Counted from the first letter of the stretch, positions 38,248-46,285 are shown. The stretch is DNA of 64,000 nt from Prosthecomicrobium sp. N25 (GCF_037203705.1 NZ_JBBCAT010000005.1:124001-188000), one strand, 5' to 3'. Notes: generated by a model not told the origin, from the letters alone. Numbers and translations are program-made.

Positions 38248-38457
38248 CGCGCCCTCGCAGAGCCCCGGACGGCGGGAATGGTCCCGCGCATTCCGACCCT
38301 CTCAGCCGGTAAGGCGTCCCGGCTGGCCGTCGGTCCTGTCGTCCCCGGGCCTTCCCCGGTCCGCATGGTCGAGGGGGTCGAGACGGGCCGTCTGGCCACG
38401 TCCCGCCCAAGCCGATGGGCCCGGCAAAGGAGGCGATGCCGCCGGAACGGCCGTATG
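38248..38457. other. Gap between convergent genes
   Basis: 210 bp between the convergent asmA-like (+) and ribbon-helix-helix (-) genes. No clean terminator hairpin with a T-run was found and no additional gene is supported. Confidence 0.4.
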
Positions 38458-38682
38458 TCAGCCCCGGCCGGCCTTGTAGTGGGCGAGGACGGCGAGGCGG
38501 ATGGCGGAGGCGAGGTTCTGGGCTTCGCGGGCCTCGGCGGCGCGGTCGCGGTCGATCTCGGCGACGAGGCGGGGGAGGGTGAGGCCGCGGGCGGCGGCGA
38601 TCTCCTCGAGCCCCTGCCAGAACTCGGCCTCCAGGGCGAGGCTGGTGCGGTGGCCGGCAATGGTCAGGGAGCGCTTGATCAC
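38458..38682 (-). CDS. Ribbon-helix-helix domain protein
   Basis: The 74-residue product begins MIKRSLTIAGHRTSLALEAEFWQGLEEIAAARGLTLPRLVAEID, which follows the ribbon-helix-helix pattern found in a small conserved alphaproteobacterial family: a beta strand, then a helix that would pack in a dimer, then a second helix. Such proteins usually bind DNA through the paired strands, but no target is known here. It is the last gene of a unit ssrA-sspB-DUF4169-RHH on -, an arrangement of sspB neighbours found in Hyphomicrobiales. Confidence 0.75.
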   Translation of the reverse strand: MIKRSLTIAGHRTSLALEAEFWQGLEEIAAARGLTLPRLVAEIDRDRAAEAREAQNLASAIRLAVLAHYKAGRG

Positions 38683-38776
38683 GTCGGGCCCGCGAGGATC
38701 GGGCGGCCTTCCGCCGGCAGGCCCGTCGCGGACGATGCCGCGTTGCGCCGGGCGGTCGATTGCGAGGCGGAACCGC

Positions 38777-38968
38777 TCACGAGCCGGCCGGGCCGCCGTC
38801 CCGGCGGTGGGCCTCGATCCGGCGGAGGGCGGCCTCGGCCTCGGCGCGGGCCTTCTCCTTCTCGGCGCGCGTGCGGCCGAAGCGGACGCGATTCTCCGCG
38901 GCCTCGGCGGCGCGGGCCGCCTTGTCGCGCGCCTTGCGCGCCTTGCCGAGACCGACGACCTCGCCCAT
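38777..38968 (-). CDS. DUF4169-family small basic protein
   Basis: A 63-residue protein rich in Arg, Lys, Glu and Ala: MGEVVGLGKARKARDKAARAAEAAENRVRFGRTRAEKEKARAEAEAALRRIEAHRRD. The start MGEVV.L.KARK.R and the core AAEAAENRVRFGR match the DUF4169 family, conserved downstream of sspB in Hyphomicrobiales; its role is unknown. It should form a single charged helix. It starts 13 bp after the sspB stop, so it is probably co-transcribed. Confidence 0.82.
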   Translation of the reverse strand: MGEVVGLGKARKARDKAARAAEAAENRVRFGRTRAEKEKARAEAEAALRRIEAHRRDGGPAGS

Positions 38969-38981
38969 GCGGCGGCGCTCC

Positions 38982-39602
38982 TCAGGTCTTCTTGCGGAAG
39001 CTGTCCATGGAGATGACCTTGGCCGGCTCGGCCGCGTCGGCAGCCGGCGGCTCGGCGGCGGCCTCGGCAGGCGCCGGTTTCGGGGCCGGGGCGGGCTTCG
39101 GGGCCGACTTGGGAGCCGGCGTCTTGCGGCCGGGCTCGGACTGGTCGGGACGCACCAGCGCCGCCGGCTTGGCCGGTTCGGGGGCCGCCTCGGCGGTCTC
39201 CTCCTCGTCCTCGTCGTCCTCGTCGTTCGCCGCCTCGCCGACGTCGAACTGCAGGCCGAACTGGACGGAGGGGTCGAAGAAGCCCTTCACGGCCGTGAAG
39301 GGGACGAGCAGTCGTTCCGGGATGCCGCCGAAGGACAGGCCGACCTCGAGGGCGTAGTCGGTGACGACCAGATCCCAGAACTGGTGCTGGAGGACGATCG
39401 TCATCTCCTCCGGATAGCGCTGGCGCATCCGGGTCGACAGCCTGACGCCGGGGTGTCGGGTGTCGAAGGAGACGTAGAAGTGGTGCTGCCCGGGCAGGCC
39501 GGTCTTGACCACCTCCTGGAGCACCTTCTTGACGACGCCGCGCAGCGCCTCCTGCACCAGAACGTCGTAGCGGATGAGATCCTGGGGAGCGTCTGAGGCC
39601 AT
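38982..39602 (-). CDS. sspB: SspB-family ClpXP adaptor protein
   Basis: The alphaproteobacterial SspB delivers ssrA-tagged proteins to ClpXP. The 206-residue product has the substrate-binding fold ALRGVVKKVLQEVVKTGLPGQHHFYVSFDTRHPGV and RQRYPEEMTIVLQHQFWDLVVTDYALEVGLSFGGIPERLLVPFTAVKGFFDPSVQFGLQF, then an acidic and a proline/alanine-rich flexible linker, and ends in VISMDSFRKKT, the short C-terminal tail expected to bind ClpX. The ATG giving MASDAPQDLIRYDVLVQEAL (39602) was preferred over the one six codons upstream. It lies about 60 bp after the 3' end of the tmRNA gene, whose tag it is expected to recognise. Confidence 0.9.
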   Translation of the reverse strand: MASDAPQDLIRYDVLVQEALRGVVKKVLQEVVKTGLPGQHHFYVSFDTRHPGVRLSTRMRQRYPEEMTIVLQHQFWDLVVTDYALEVGLSFGGIPERLLVPFTAVKGFFDPSVQFGLQFDVGEAANDEDDEDEEETAEAAPEPAKPAALVRPDQSEPGRKTPAPKSAPKPAPAPKPAPAEAAAEPPAADAAEPAKVISMDSFRKKT

Positions 39603-39664
39603 GCGCAGTCTTCGACTCACGGAAAAGGCCGGCTCTGCCGAGGGCGGCCGGGCCGGCGGAATGA

Positions 39665-39990
39665 AGTGGAGGTTTCTGTTGCCAGGTACCTCCGAACCCC
39701 GCCTGCCGGGGCTAACCGTCAGGACTTGAACCCGGATTAGTTACCGCTTACGCGGCAACCGCAACCGGAGCATAGTTGTCGTTGGCAACTATAAAGTGAC
39801 CCGATAACGGCGGTATCATGCCGGGCAAAAAGACGACTTTTAGGCCCTCGTCGATCCTAGTTCGCCCCCGCCGGAGCCCGCCGGCCGCTCGTCGCGGCCC
39901 GTGGGCTCGGGTGGAGGCGCCGGGTACTGCCCCCGGGTCCGATAGGCTTATTACGACGCCCGTTTATCGCCATAGTCGCCTTGCGGCGAC
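39665..39990 (-). ncRNA. ssrA: tmRNA, circularly permuted two-piece ssrA
   Basis: On the - strand the acceptor piece (about 39990-39910) comes first. It opens with a GNRA-capped hairpin (39990-39975), and its 3' end is a T-arm (5-bp ccggg/cccgg with a 7-base loop, 39936-39920) joined to a 7-base acceptor strand cgcctcc (39919-39913), discriminator A and an encoded CC. A 40-base intervening segment follows and can fold on itself (ggccgc/gcggcc, gagccc/gggctc). The coding piece begins at 39869 with gggggcg, which pairs with the acceptor strand. It contains the tag frame 39786-39748, coding ANDNYAPVAVAA then stop, and closes with paired segments including ggaggt/acctcc (39693-39668). This is the standard alphaproteobacterial permuted arrangement. 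The outer 3' end is approximate. A TATATT -10 lies at 40002-39997. Confidence 0.95.
39748..39786 (-). other. tmRNA tag reading frame, ANDNYAPVAVAA
   Basis: The resume codon GCC (39786-39784) starts a 12-codon frame ending in TAA (39750-39748). The encoded tag ANDNYAPVAVAA, plus the alanine carried by tmRNA, ends in the VAA-type C-terminus that ClpX recognises. Confidence 0.95.
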
Positions 39991-39996
39991 AGGCCG

Positions 39997-40002
39997 AATA
40001 TA
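39997..40002 (-). promoter_or_regulatory. Likely -10 element of ssrA
   Basis: TATATT on the - strand, seven bases before the predicted 5' end of the acceptor piece (39990). The matching -35 position (40025-40020, tttccc) is weak. Confidence 0.5.
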
Positions 40003-40056
40003 GGGGGGCGGAGCGCGCGGGGAAAGGCCCCCGCCCCGTGTTCTTTCGCAAGTTCA

Positions 40057-40341
40057 TCAGAGCCACCGCTCTTCGCGGCGGCGGCGGACGAGTTCGGCGA
40101 GCCGGACGTCGGTCCCCGCCAGGGTGTCTCGGCGGGTCTCCGCCTCGAGGTCGGCGCGGGTCAGGCCGATGTCCTGGAGGAGGTGGTCGTCGAGGTCGGC
40201 GAGCACCATCCAGGTGCGCCGGCCGCGGATGCGTGCCCGAATCCCGACAGCGAGGTCGCGGACGAGGTCGGCCACGCGCTCGGCGAGGCTCGGGGCATAG
40301 CCGTCCTGCTGGGCGGCGATCATTCTGGCTGCATCGCGCAT
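40057..40341 (-). CDS. DUF1127-family small protein
   Basis: The 94-residue protein starts MRDAARMIAAQQDGYAPSLAERVADLVRDLAVGIRAR and contains the DUF1127 core RRTWMVLADLDDHLLQDIGLTRADLEAET. These small arginine-rich proteins are common in alphaproteobacteria and some are involved in RNA binding and in phosphate or carbon homeostasis. The ATG at 40341 has GGAGGA seven to twelve bases upstream; longer frames run through the divergent promoter region. The gene is transcribed divergently from the LysR gene, suggesting it is a target of that regulator. The 6-bp stem gcgggg/ccccgc (40017-40034) after the stop may be its terminator. Confidence 0.85.
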   Translation of the reverse strand: MRDAARMIAAQQDGYAPSLAERVADLVRDLAVGIRARIRGRRTWMVLADLDDHLLQDIGLTRADLEAETRRDTLAGTDVRLAELVRRRREERWL

Positions 40342-40532
40342 GGCATGAGTCCTCCGTTGCCGAAAACCGTTCCGTCCGAATCGGTTCGCGGGCTCGTTTG
40401 CGGTGCTTCTCGAAGGACGGAGGGGGGCGTCCCTCTCCGACATTGCCCAAGATACGCCCCCGGATTGATCAATCAAACGAAAAGGAGTAATGGATCGGTT
40501 CAGCGAAACTGATCGAACGCCGGAGGGCTACC
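40342..40532. promoter_or_regulatory. Divergent promoter with two palindromes (LysR / DUF1127)
   Basis: Two palindromes lie close to the LysR start. GATTGATCAATC (40463-40474) is a perfect 12-bp palindrome with the T-N11-A-like character of LysR boxes. The pair gatcggtt (40493-40500) and aactgatc (40507-40514) has one mismatch. Together they resemble recognition and activation sites of a LysR-type regulator controlling both itself and the divergent gene. Confidence 0.5.
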
Positions 40533-41471
40533 ATGGCGCTGATGGACGAGTTGGAGGTCGCAACGCGGCTCGGGGGCGGACCGGGCTTCTCGGCCGGCCC
40601 GGTGCTGGAGATCGATCTCCTGCGCACGCTGGTGGCGATCGTGTCCACGGGGAGCTTCAACCGCGCCGCCAAGGCGGTGTTCCGCACCCCGTCGGCGGTC
40701 TCCATGCAGATGAAGAAGCTCGAGGACATCGTCGGCAAGCCGATCTTCGCCAAGGACGGGCGCGGGGTGGCGCTGACCACCGACGGCGAGGAGCTCCTGG
40801 GCTTCGCCCGGCGCATGCTGCAGCTCAACGACGAGGCCCTGTCGCGCTTCCGTTGCCAGAAGACCGAGGGCGTGGTGCGCCTCGGAACCCCGGACGACTA
40901 CGCGACCGGCTTCCTGCCGCGCATCCTCTCGCGCTTCGCCGCGACCCACCCCCTGGTGCAGGTGGACGTCACCTGCAAACCATCCAGCGAGCTGGTCGCC
41001 ATGGTGGACGAGGGCGAGATCGACGTCGGCCTGATGAGCGTCGGGGCGACCTGCGGGGCGCCCAACACGGGCGACATCGTGCATCGCGAGCGGCTCGTGT
41101 GGGCGGGCCTGCGCCACGGCCAGGCGCACACGCGGCGGCCGCTGCCGATCGCCGCCTCCGGGCGGACCTGCTGCTGGCGCGCGATGGCGACCGAGAAGCT
41201 CGACAAGGCCGGCATCCCGTATCGCATCGCCTATTCGAGCGCGCATTACGTGGGGCAGGTCGCGGCGGTGCTCGCCGACCTCGCGGTCGCGCCGCTGCCC
41301 AAGAGCGTGCTCGACGGCGACCTGATGCCCGTCGACGACCGGGCGCTGCCCTCGATCGGCTACTACGAGATCCAGATCCGCACCTCGCCGCTCGCCTCCG
41401 GGGCGGCCGTGGAGGCGCTGGCGAATCACATCCGGCAGAGCTTCGAGACGGAGGCGCTCGCGGCGGCCTGA
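40533..41471 (+). CDS. LysR-family transcriptional regulator
   Basis: The 312-residue protein has an N-terminal winged helix-turn-helix (IDLLRTLVAIVSTGSFNRAAKAVFRTPSAVSMQMKKLEDIVGKPIFAKDGRGVALTTDGEELL, about residues 28-90) and a two-lobed effector domain (GVVRLGTPDDYATGFLPRILSRFAATHPLVQVDVTC). The pattern LNDEALSRF and VRLGTPDDYA is closest to the LrhA-like branch. The ATG at 40533 has cggagg seven bases upstream. It is divergent from a DUF1127 gene, and the intergenic palindromes support autoregulation. The co-inducer is unknown. Confidence 0.9.
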   Translation: MALMDELEVATRLGGGPGFSAGPVLEIDLLRTLVAIVSTGSFNRAAKAVFRTPSAVSMQMKKLEDIVGKPIFAKDGRGVALTTDGEELLGFARRMLQLNDEALSRFRCQKTEGVVRLGTPDDYATGFLPRILSRFAATHPLVQVDVTCKPSSELVAMVDEGEIDVGLMSVGATCGAPNTGDIVHRERLVWAGLRHGQAHTRRPLPIAASGRTCCWRAMATEKLDKAGIPYRIAYSSAHYVGQVAAVLADLAVAPLPKSVLDGDLMPVDDRALPSIGYYEIQIRTSPLASGAAVEALANHIRQSFETEALAAA

Positions 41472-41584
41472 GGATTCACAGGGCAAGTCCCTGGAAACGC
41501 TGTGGTTCGCGCCCGACACGTGCGGCCGGATCCGGTCCGGTCTAGGGTGAGCCGCCCGGGGCGGCCGGGCGGGCGGACCGGGCC

Positions 41585-42379
41585 ATGCAGCAGTACCACG
41601 ACCTGATGCGGCGCATCCTCGAAACCGGGGCGACGAAGCACGACCGGACGGGGACCGGCACCCGCTCCGTGTTCGGCCACCAGATGCGGTTCGACCTGGC
41701 CGCGGGCTTCCCGCTCGTGACGACCAAGAAGCTGCACCTGAAGTCGATCGTGTACGAGCTCCTGTGGTTCCTGCGCGGCGAGACCAACGTGCGCTGGCTC
41801 AACGAGCGCGGCGTGACGATCTGGGACGAATGGGCCGACGCGAACGGGGACCTGGGGCCCGTCTACGGACACCAGTGGCGCTCCTGGCCGACGCCGGACG
41901 GCGGCACCATCGACCAGATCGCCTGGGTGGAGCAGGAGATCCGGCGTAATCCCGACTCCCGCCGCCTGATGGTCACCGCCTGGAACCCGGCCGACATCCC
42001 CAAGATGAAGCTGCCGCCCTGTCATGCGCTGTTCCAGTTCTACGTGGCGGAGGGCCGGCTCTCCTGCCAGCTCTACCAGCGATCGGCCGACGTCTTCCTC
42101 GGCGTCCCCTTCAACATCGCCAGCTACGCGCTCCTGACCCTGATGATGGCGCAGGTGACGGGCCTCAAACCGGGCGAGTTCGTCCACACCCTCGGCGACG
42201 CCCACCTCTACCTCAACCACCTCGACCAGGCCCGCCTGCAACTCGCCCGCAGCCCCCGGCCCTTGCCGACGATGCGCCTCGACCCGGCGGTGAAGTCCTT
42301 GTTTGACTTCTCGTACGAGAGCTTCCGCCTCGAAGGGTACGACCCGCATCCGCATATCGCGGCCGCCGTCGCGGTCTGA
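41585..42379 (+). CDS. thyA: Thymidylate synthase
   Basis: ThyA methylates dUMP to dTMP using methylene-tetrahydrofolate. The 264-residue product is the same length as E. coli ThyA and shows [32 protein letters not shown], the catalytic Cys146 in [35 protein letters not shown] and [11 protein letters not shown]. It lies two genes before folA, which regenerates the folate cofactor, so dTMP synthesis is clustered as in many bacteria. The leader contains a tagggt -10-like element near 41543-41548 but no strong -35. Confidence 0.97.
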   Translation: MQQYHDLMRRILETGATKHDRTGTGTRSVFGHQMRFDLAAGFPLVTTKKLHLKSIVYELLWFLRGETNVRWLNERGVTIWDEWADANGDLGPVYGHQWRSWPTPDGGTIDQIAWVEQEIRRNPDSRRLMVTAWNPADIPKMKLPPCHALFQFYVAEGRLSCQLYQRSADVFLGVPFNIASYALLTLMMAQVTGLKPGEFVHTLGDAHLYLNHLDQARLQLARSPRPLPTMRLDPAVKSLFDFSYESFRLEGYDPHPHIAAAVAV

Positions 42380-42438
42380 TCTTGCGCCGGCGGGCGATCC
42401 GGTCGTAGCCCTTCTGCCTCCACTCTCCGAGTAACACC

Positions 42439-42930
42439 ATGTCCCTCTCCATCCGCCCCGCCGAGCCGGCCGATGCCGCGCTGGTTTTCGCGTTCGTGAT
42501 GAAGCTCGCGGACTACGAGCGGCTGGCGCACGAGGTGGAGGCGACGCGGGAGGGGATCGCGGCGGCGCTCTTCGGGGAGGCCCCGCGCGTCTTCTGCGAC
42601 CTCGCCTTCTGGGACGGCGCGCCGGCCGGCTTCGCGCTCTGGTTCTACAACTACTCCACCTTCCGCGGCCGCCACGGGATCTACCTGGAGGACCTGTTCG
42701 TCGAGCCGGCGCTGCGCGGGAAGGGGATCGGCAAGGCCCTTCTGGTGCATCTGGCCCGGCGCTGCGTGGCGGAGGGGCTCGGCCGGTTCGAATGGTCGGT
42801 GCTCGACTGGAACGAGCCGTCGATCCGCTTCTACCGATCGCTTGGCGCCGTGGCCAAGGACGAATGGACCATGTACCAGGTGGCCGGCGACGCGCTGGCC
42901 CGGCTCGGGGCGCCGGAGGGGATGCGGTGA
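42439..42930 (+). CDS. GNAT-family N-acetyltransferase
   Basis: The 163-residue protein begins MSLSIRPAEPADAALVFAFVMKLADYERLAHEV and shows FALWFYNYSTFRGRHGIYLEDLFVEPALRGKGIGKALL, in which RGKGIGKALL is the acetyl-CoA pyrophosphate loop, followed by RFEWSVLDWNEPSIRFYRSLGA. It matches the group of diamine/thialysine acetyltransferase-like GNATs (SSAT type, YFxHPxx-WEG-related), so polyamine acetylation is possible but unproven. It lies between thyA and folA with its stop overlapping the folA GTG, so it is co-translated. Confidence 0.87.
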   Translation: MSLSIRPAEPADAALVFAFVMKLADYERLAHEVEATREGIAAALFGEAPRVFCDLAFWDGAPAGFALWFYNYSTFRGRHGIYLEDLFVEPALRGKGIGKALLVHLARRCVAEGLGRFEWSVLDWNEPSIRFYRSLGAVAKDEWTMYQVAGDALARLGAPEGMR

Positions 42931-43454
42931 GGGACGACCCCGAGATCGTGATCGTGGTGGCGGTGGCCCGGAACGGCGTCATCGGGCGCGAGAACGGCAT
43001 GCCCTGGCGGCTGCCCTCGGATCTCCGGCACTTCCGCGCCACCACGATGGGTCGGCCGGTGGTGATGGGGCGCAAGACGTTCGAATCGATCGGCCGGCCG
43101 CTCGACGGGCGGACCAACATCGTGGTGACCCGGGACCCGGGCTATGCGCCCGAGGGGGTCGTGGTGGCCGGGTCGCTCGCAGAGGCGCTCGACCGGGCCC
43201 GGGCGGTGGCTCGGCGGGACGGGGTCGGGCAGGTCATGGTGACGGGCGGCGGCCAGATCTACGCGGAGGCCTTGCCGCTCGCCGACAGGGTCGTCCTGAC
43301 CGAGGTCGACCTGGCGCCGGACGGGACGGTGACGTTTCCCCCCCTCGATCCGACGGTCTGGCGCGAGACGGCGCGCGAGGCGGGCTCGCGCGGCCCGAAG
43401 GACGAGGCCGGCTTCTCCTTCGTCACCTACGAAAGGTCATCGGCGGCAAGCTGA
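42927..43454 (+). CDS. folA: Dihydrofolate reductase
   Basis: FolA reduces dihydrofolate to tetrahydrofolate with NADPH. The 175-residue product contains IVVAVARNGVIGRENGMPWRLPSDLRHFRATTMGRPVVMGRKTFESIGRPLDGRTNIVVTRD, covering the substrate loop (Asp in LPSDL), the NADPH-binding GRKTFESIG, and the later VMVTGGGQIYAEAL. The GTG start (42927) overlaps the GNAT stop by four bases (GTGA); the upstream ATG of the open frame lies inside that gene. Length matches the family. Confidence 0.95.
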   Translation: MRDDPEIVIVVAVARNGVIGRENGMPWRLPSDLRHFRATTMGRPVVMGRKTFESIGRPLDGRTNIVVTRDPGYAPEGVVVAGSLAEALDRARAVARRDGVGQVMVTGGGQIYAEALPLADRVVLTEVDLAPDGTVTFPPLDPTVWRETAREAGSRGPKDEAGFSFVTYERSSAAS

Positions 43455-43528
43455 CGAGATTGACAGCTTGCTGGTGGCGTCCCACTTACCGTTCCGTCGG
43501 ATGAGGCTCGAGCGGGGCAGGCGCTTCG

Positions 43529-43557
43529 TTGAAAGCGGCGGCGCTCGCCCCTATAAC
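43529..43557 (+). promoter_or_regulatory. Promoter of hflK (sigma-70 or heat-shock sigma type)
   Basis: TTGAAA (43529-43534), an exact 17-bp spacer, then TATAAC (43552-43557). The context TTGAAA...CCCCTATAA also resembles alphaproteobacterial RpoH promoters. A second TTGACA lies upstream at 43460-43465, with a poor -10. Confidence 0.65.
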
Positions 43558-43667
43558 CCGCGAGGCACTTTCCTCGCGACGGCCCGTGGCCGTCGAGACC
43601 TTCCGGCGGACCGCGGCATCCCGCAGCGGTTCTTCCCACCCGTAGCGACCAGCACTAAGGACAGGAC

Positions 43668-44816
43668 ATGCCTTGGAGTAACCAGAGCGGCGGCGGCGGC
43701 TGGCGGGGCGGCGGCGGAGGAGGGCCCTGGGGCTCCCCGCCGCGCGGGCCGTCGGGCGGCGGCGGCCAGCCCCCCGATCTCGAGGAGATCCTGCGCCGGA
43801 GCCAGGACCGGCTGAAGACGATCCTGCCGGGTGGAGACGGGTTCGGCGTGAAGGGCCTCGGCCTCGCGGCCGCGGCGGCGCTGGCGCTCTGGCTGGTGAC
43901 CGGCTTCTACCGGGTGGAGTCCGACGAGATCGGCGTCGAGCTGGTGCTCGGGCAGGAACACGCCCGCACGCAGCCGGGCCTCAACTACAACTGGCCCTAT
44001 CCGATCGGGCAGGTCTATACGCCGCAGGTCCTCACGGTGCGCGAGATGACGATCGGCATGCGCGAGACCGACACCGGGCGCGGCATCCAGACGCGCGACG
44101 TGCCGGAGGAGAGCCTGATGCTGACGGGCGACGAGAACCTGGTCGACGTCGACTTCAAGGTTCAGTGGGCCGTCAAGGACGCGGGCGCCTTCCTGTTCAA
44201 CATCCAGATGCCCGAGGCGACCGTGAAGGCGGTTTCCGAGAGCGCCATGCGCGAGGCGATCGGGCGGACGAACATCTCCCTCATCCTCACCGAGGACCGG
44301 CGCCGGATCGAGATCGCGGTGCGCGAGCTCATGCAGAAGGCGCTCGACGACTACAAGTCCGGGATCGAGGTGCGCCTCGTCCAGATGCAGAAGGTCGACC
44401 CGCCGCAGCAGGTCATCGACGCCTTCCGGGACGTGCAGGCCGCGCGCATCGACGCGGAGCGCTTGCAGAACGAGGCGCAGGCCTACGCCAACCGGATCGT
44501 GCCGGAAGCGCGCGGCCAGGCGGCGCAGATCATCAACGCCGCCACCGCCTACCAGCGGCAGGCGGTCGAGGAGGCCCGCGGCCAGGCGGACCGCTTCTCC
44601 AAGATCTACGAGGAATACTCCAAGGCGCCCGACATCACGCGGGAACGGCTCTATCTGGAGACCATGGAGCGGGTTTTCGGCGGCATGGACAAGGTGATCA
44701 TCGACCAGAACGCGGCCGGCGGCCAGGGCGTGGTGCCCTACCTGCCGCTCGACCGCCTTACGCAACCGAGGCAGCCGGCCGGGCCGGGCGCGCCGCGCAC
44801 GGGGGGCCAGCCATGA
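43668..44816 (+). CDS. hflK: HflK, FtsH-modulating prohibitin-family membrane protein
   Basis: HflK and HflC form the large HflKC complex in the inner membrane that encloses and modulates the FtsH protease. The 382-residue product has a Gly-rich N-terminus (PWSNQSGGGGWRGGGG), a helix (GLAAAAALALWLVTGFYRV, about residues 66-84), and the SPFH domain (SDEIGVELVLGQEHARTQPGLNYNWPYPI onward, LTGDENLVDVDFKVQWAVKDAG). The proline-rich C-terminus is typical. Its stop overlaps the hflC ATG. A strong promoter precedes it, with RpoH-like features. Confidence 0.95.
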   Translation: MPWSNQSGGGGWRGGGGGGPWGSPPRGPSGGGGQPPDLEEILRRSQDRLKTILPGGDGFGVKGLGLAAAAALALWLVTGFYRVESDEIGVELVLGQEHARTQPGLNYNWPYPIGQVYTPQVLTVREMTIGMRETDTGRGIQTRDVPEESLMLTGDENLVDVDFKVQWAVKDAGAFLFNIQMPEATVKAVSESAMREAIGRTNISLILTEDRRRIEIAVRELMQKALDDYKSGIEVRLVQMQKVDPPQQVIDAFRDVQAARIDAERLQNEAQAYANRIVPEARGQAAQIINAATAYQRQAVEEARGQADRFSKIYEEYSKAPDITRERLYLETMERVFGGMDKVIIDQNAAGGQGVVPYLPLDRLTQPRQPAGPGAPRTGGQP

Positions 44817-45766
44817 AGACCGGTTTCATGGGCATCGTCGCCGCCGTCCTCGTCCTCGCCGCCGTGCTGGTCTACGCCTCCGCCTTCGTGGTCGGCCCGA
44901 CCGCGCAGGCGCTCGTCCTGCAGTTCGGCCAGGTGCGCCGGGCGATCGTTCAGTCGGGGCTCTATTTCAAGGTGCCGTTCATCCAGAACGTGGAGTATCT
45001 GGACCGGCGCATCCTGGACCTCGACCTGGAGAGCCAGGAGGTGATCGCGGCCGACCAGAAGCGGCTGATCGTCGACGCCTTCGCGCGGTATCGGATCAGC
45101 GATCCAGTGAAGTTCTTCCAGGCGGTCCGGACGGTTTCGGGCGGCAATCAGCGCCTGAACACCTTCACGTCCTCGGCGCTGCGCGCCTACGTGGCCGACG
45201 CCACCTTCGCGGGCGTGGTCCGCGACCATCGCGCCGAGCTGATGGAGAAGATTAAGACGGCGGTCGACCAGCAGGCCAAGACCATCGGGATCGACATCAT
45301 CGACGTGCGCATCCGCCGGGCCGACCTGCCGCAGCAGAACAGCCAGGCGATCTTCCAGCGCATGCAGACGGAACGGCAGCGGGAGGCGGCCGAGCTGCGC
45401 GCCCGCGGCGCCGAGGAAAGCCAGCGCATCCGCTCCAAGTCCGATGCCGAGAAGGAGATCATCATCGCGGAGGCGCGGCGCGACGCCGACCGCCTGCGCG
45501 GCGAGGGCGACGCGCAGCGCAACCGCGTCTTCGCCGAGGCCTTCGGCAAGGACCCGGAATTCTTCGCCTTCTACCGCTCGATGCAGGCCTACGAGGCGGG
45601 GCTGAAGGCGCAGGATACGCGGCTCCTGATCTCGCCGAGCTCCGACTTCTTCCGCTACTTCGCGGACCCGCAGGGCCGTCCCCCGCAGGCGCGGGCGACG
45701 CCGGCCCTGCCGCCGGCCCCGACCCCGCCTGCCCAGCCGGCCCCGTCCTCGCCGCCGGCCCAGTAG
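44813..45766 (+). CDS. hflC: HflC, SPFH-family partner of HflK
   Basis: The 317-residue protein starts with a hydrophobic anchor (FMGIVAAVLVLAAVLVYASAFVV), then the SPFH domain with LVLQFGQVRRAIVQSGLYFKVPFIQNVEYLDRRILDLDLESQEVIAADQKRLIVDAFARYRI, and a helical C-terminal part (MQTERQREAAELRARGAEESQRIRSKSDAEKEI). It ends with a proline/alanine tail. The ATG at 44813 overlaps the hflK stop (ATGA). A hairpin terminator candidate follows (45773-45800). Confidence 0.95.
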   Translation: MKTGFMGIVAAVLVLAAVLVYASAFVVGPTAQALVLQFGQVRRAIVQSGLYFKVPFIQNVEYLDRRILDLDLESQEVIAADQKRLIVDAFARYRISDPVKFFQAVRTVSGGNQRLNTFTSSALRAYVADATFAGVVRDHRAELMEKIKTAVDQQAKTIGIDIIDVRIRRADLPQQNSQAIFQRMQTERQREAAELRARGAEESQRIRSKSDAEKEIIIAEARRDADRLRGEGDAQRNRVFAEAFGKDPEFFAFYRSMQAYEAGLKAQDTRLLISPSSDFFRYFADPQGRPPQARATPALPPAPTPPAQPAPSSPPAQ

Positions 45767-45772
45767 GCTCCT

Positions 45773-45800
45773 CGGCCCCGCCGGACACCCGACGGGGCCG
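45773..45800 (+). terminator. Hairpin after hflC
   Basis: An 8-bp stem, cggccccg (45773-45780) and cggggccg (45793-45800), is followed by ttt. It lies seven bases after the hflC stop and could end or attenuate transcription before the DUF2065 gene. Confidence 0.55.
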
Positions 45801-45855
45801 TTTCGCGTGACGCCAGCCGGCCGGCCCCCGGGCCGGCGCCTGCCGGGACGAACCC

Positions 45856-46056
45856 ATGAGCCTCTTCCTTCTCGCGCTCGGCCTCGGCCTCGCCATCGAG
45901 GGCACCCTCTACGCGCTCTTTCCCGGGGGCGCGAAGGCCATGATGCGGCGCGCGCTCGACCTCTCCGACCAGGGCTTCCGGCTGATGGGCGTGGCCGCGC
46001 TGGCTCTCGGGGTTTTGATCGTGGCGCTGGTCCGCGGCTTCGGCAGCGTCGTATGA
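45856..46056 (+). CDS. DUF2065-family small membrane protein
   Basis: The 66-residue product is mostly two hydrophobic helices: LFLLALGLGLAIEGTLYALFP (residues 3-23) and GFRLMGVAALALGVLIVALVRG (about residues 40-61). The spacing and the GTLYALFPGGAKAMMRRALDLSDQGFRLMG core match DUF2065, a small family regularly found between hflC and degP in alpha- and gammaproteobacteria. Function unknown, but gene linkage suggests a role with HflKC or FtsH. Confidence 0.85.
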   Translation: MSLFLLALGLGLAIEGTLYALFPGGAKAMMRRALDLSDQGFRLMGVAALALGVLIVALVRGFGSVV

Positions 46057-46285
46057 TCGGGCAGGGCCAGGGAGCGCGCCGACTCGCCTCGGGCGGGGGA
46101 GGTCGCTTTTCCGCCTCATTTGGGCTTTGATGCTCGGGGGACCGTCGCGCGGGCCGCTGGGGAACGTGGAACGCGGGCGTCCCGTTCGGATGGGGCTCGG
46201 ACACGAACCCACCCGGGACGGAGCGACGAGAGGTGCCGGACCCGCCCTGGCGGGCGTGCGGCCATCAGGAGAACGGGCGATCGCC

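Noticed and set aside
39857-40450. 197-codon - strand frame across the ssrA region
   Set aside because: The region is explained by the tmRNA acceptor piece and the DUF1127 gene in another frame.
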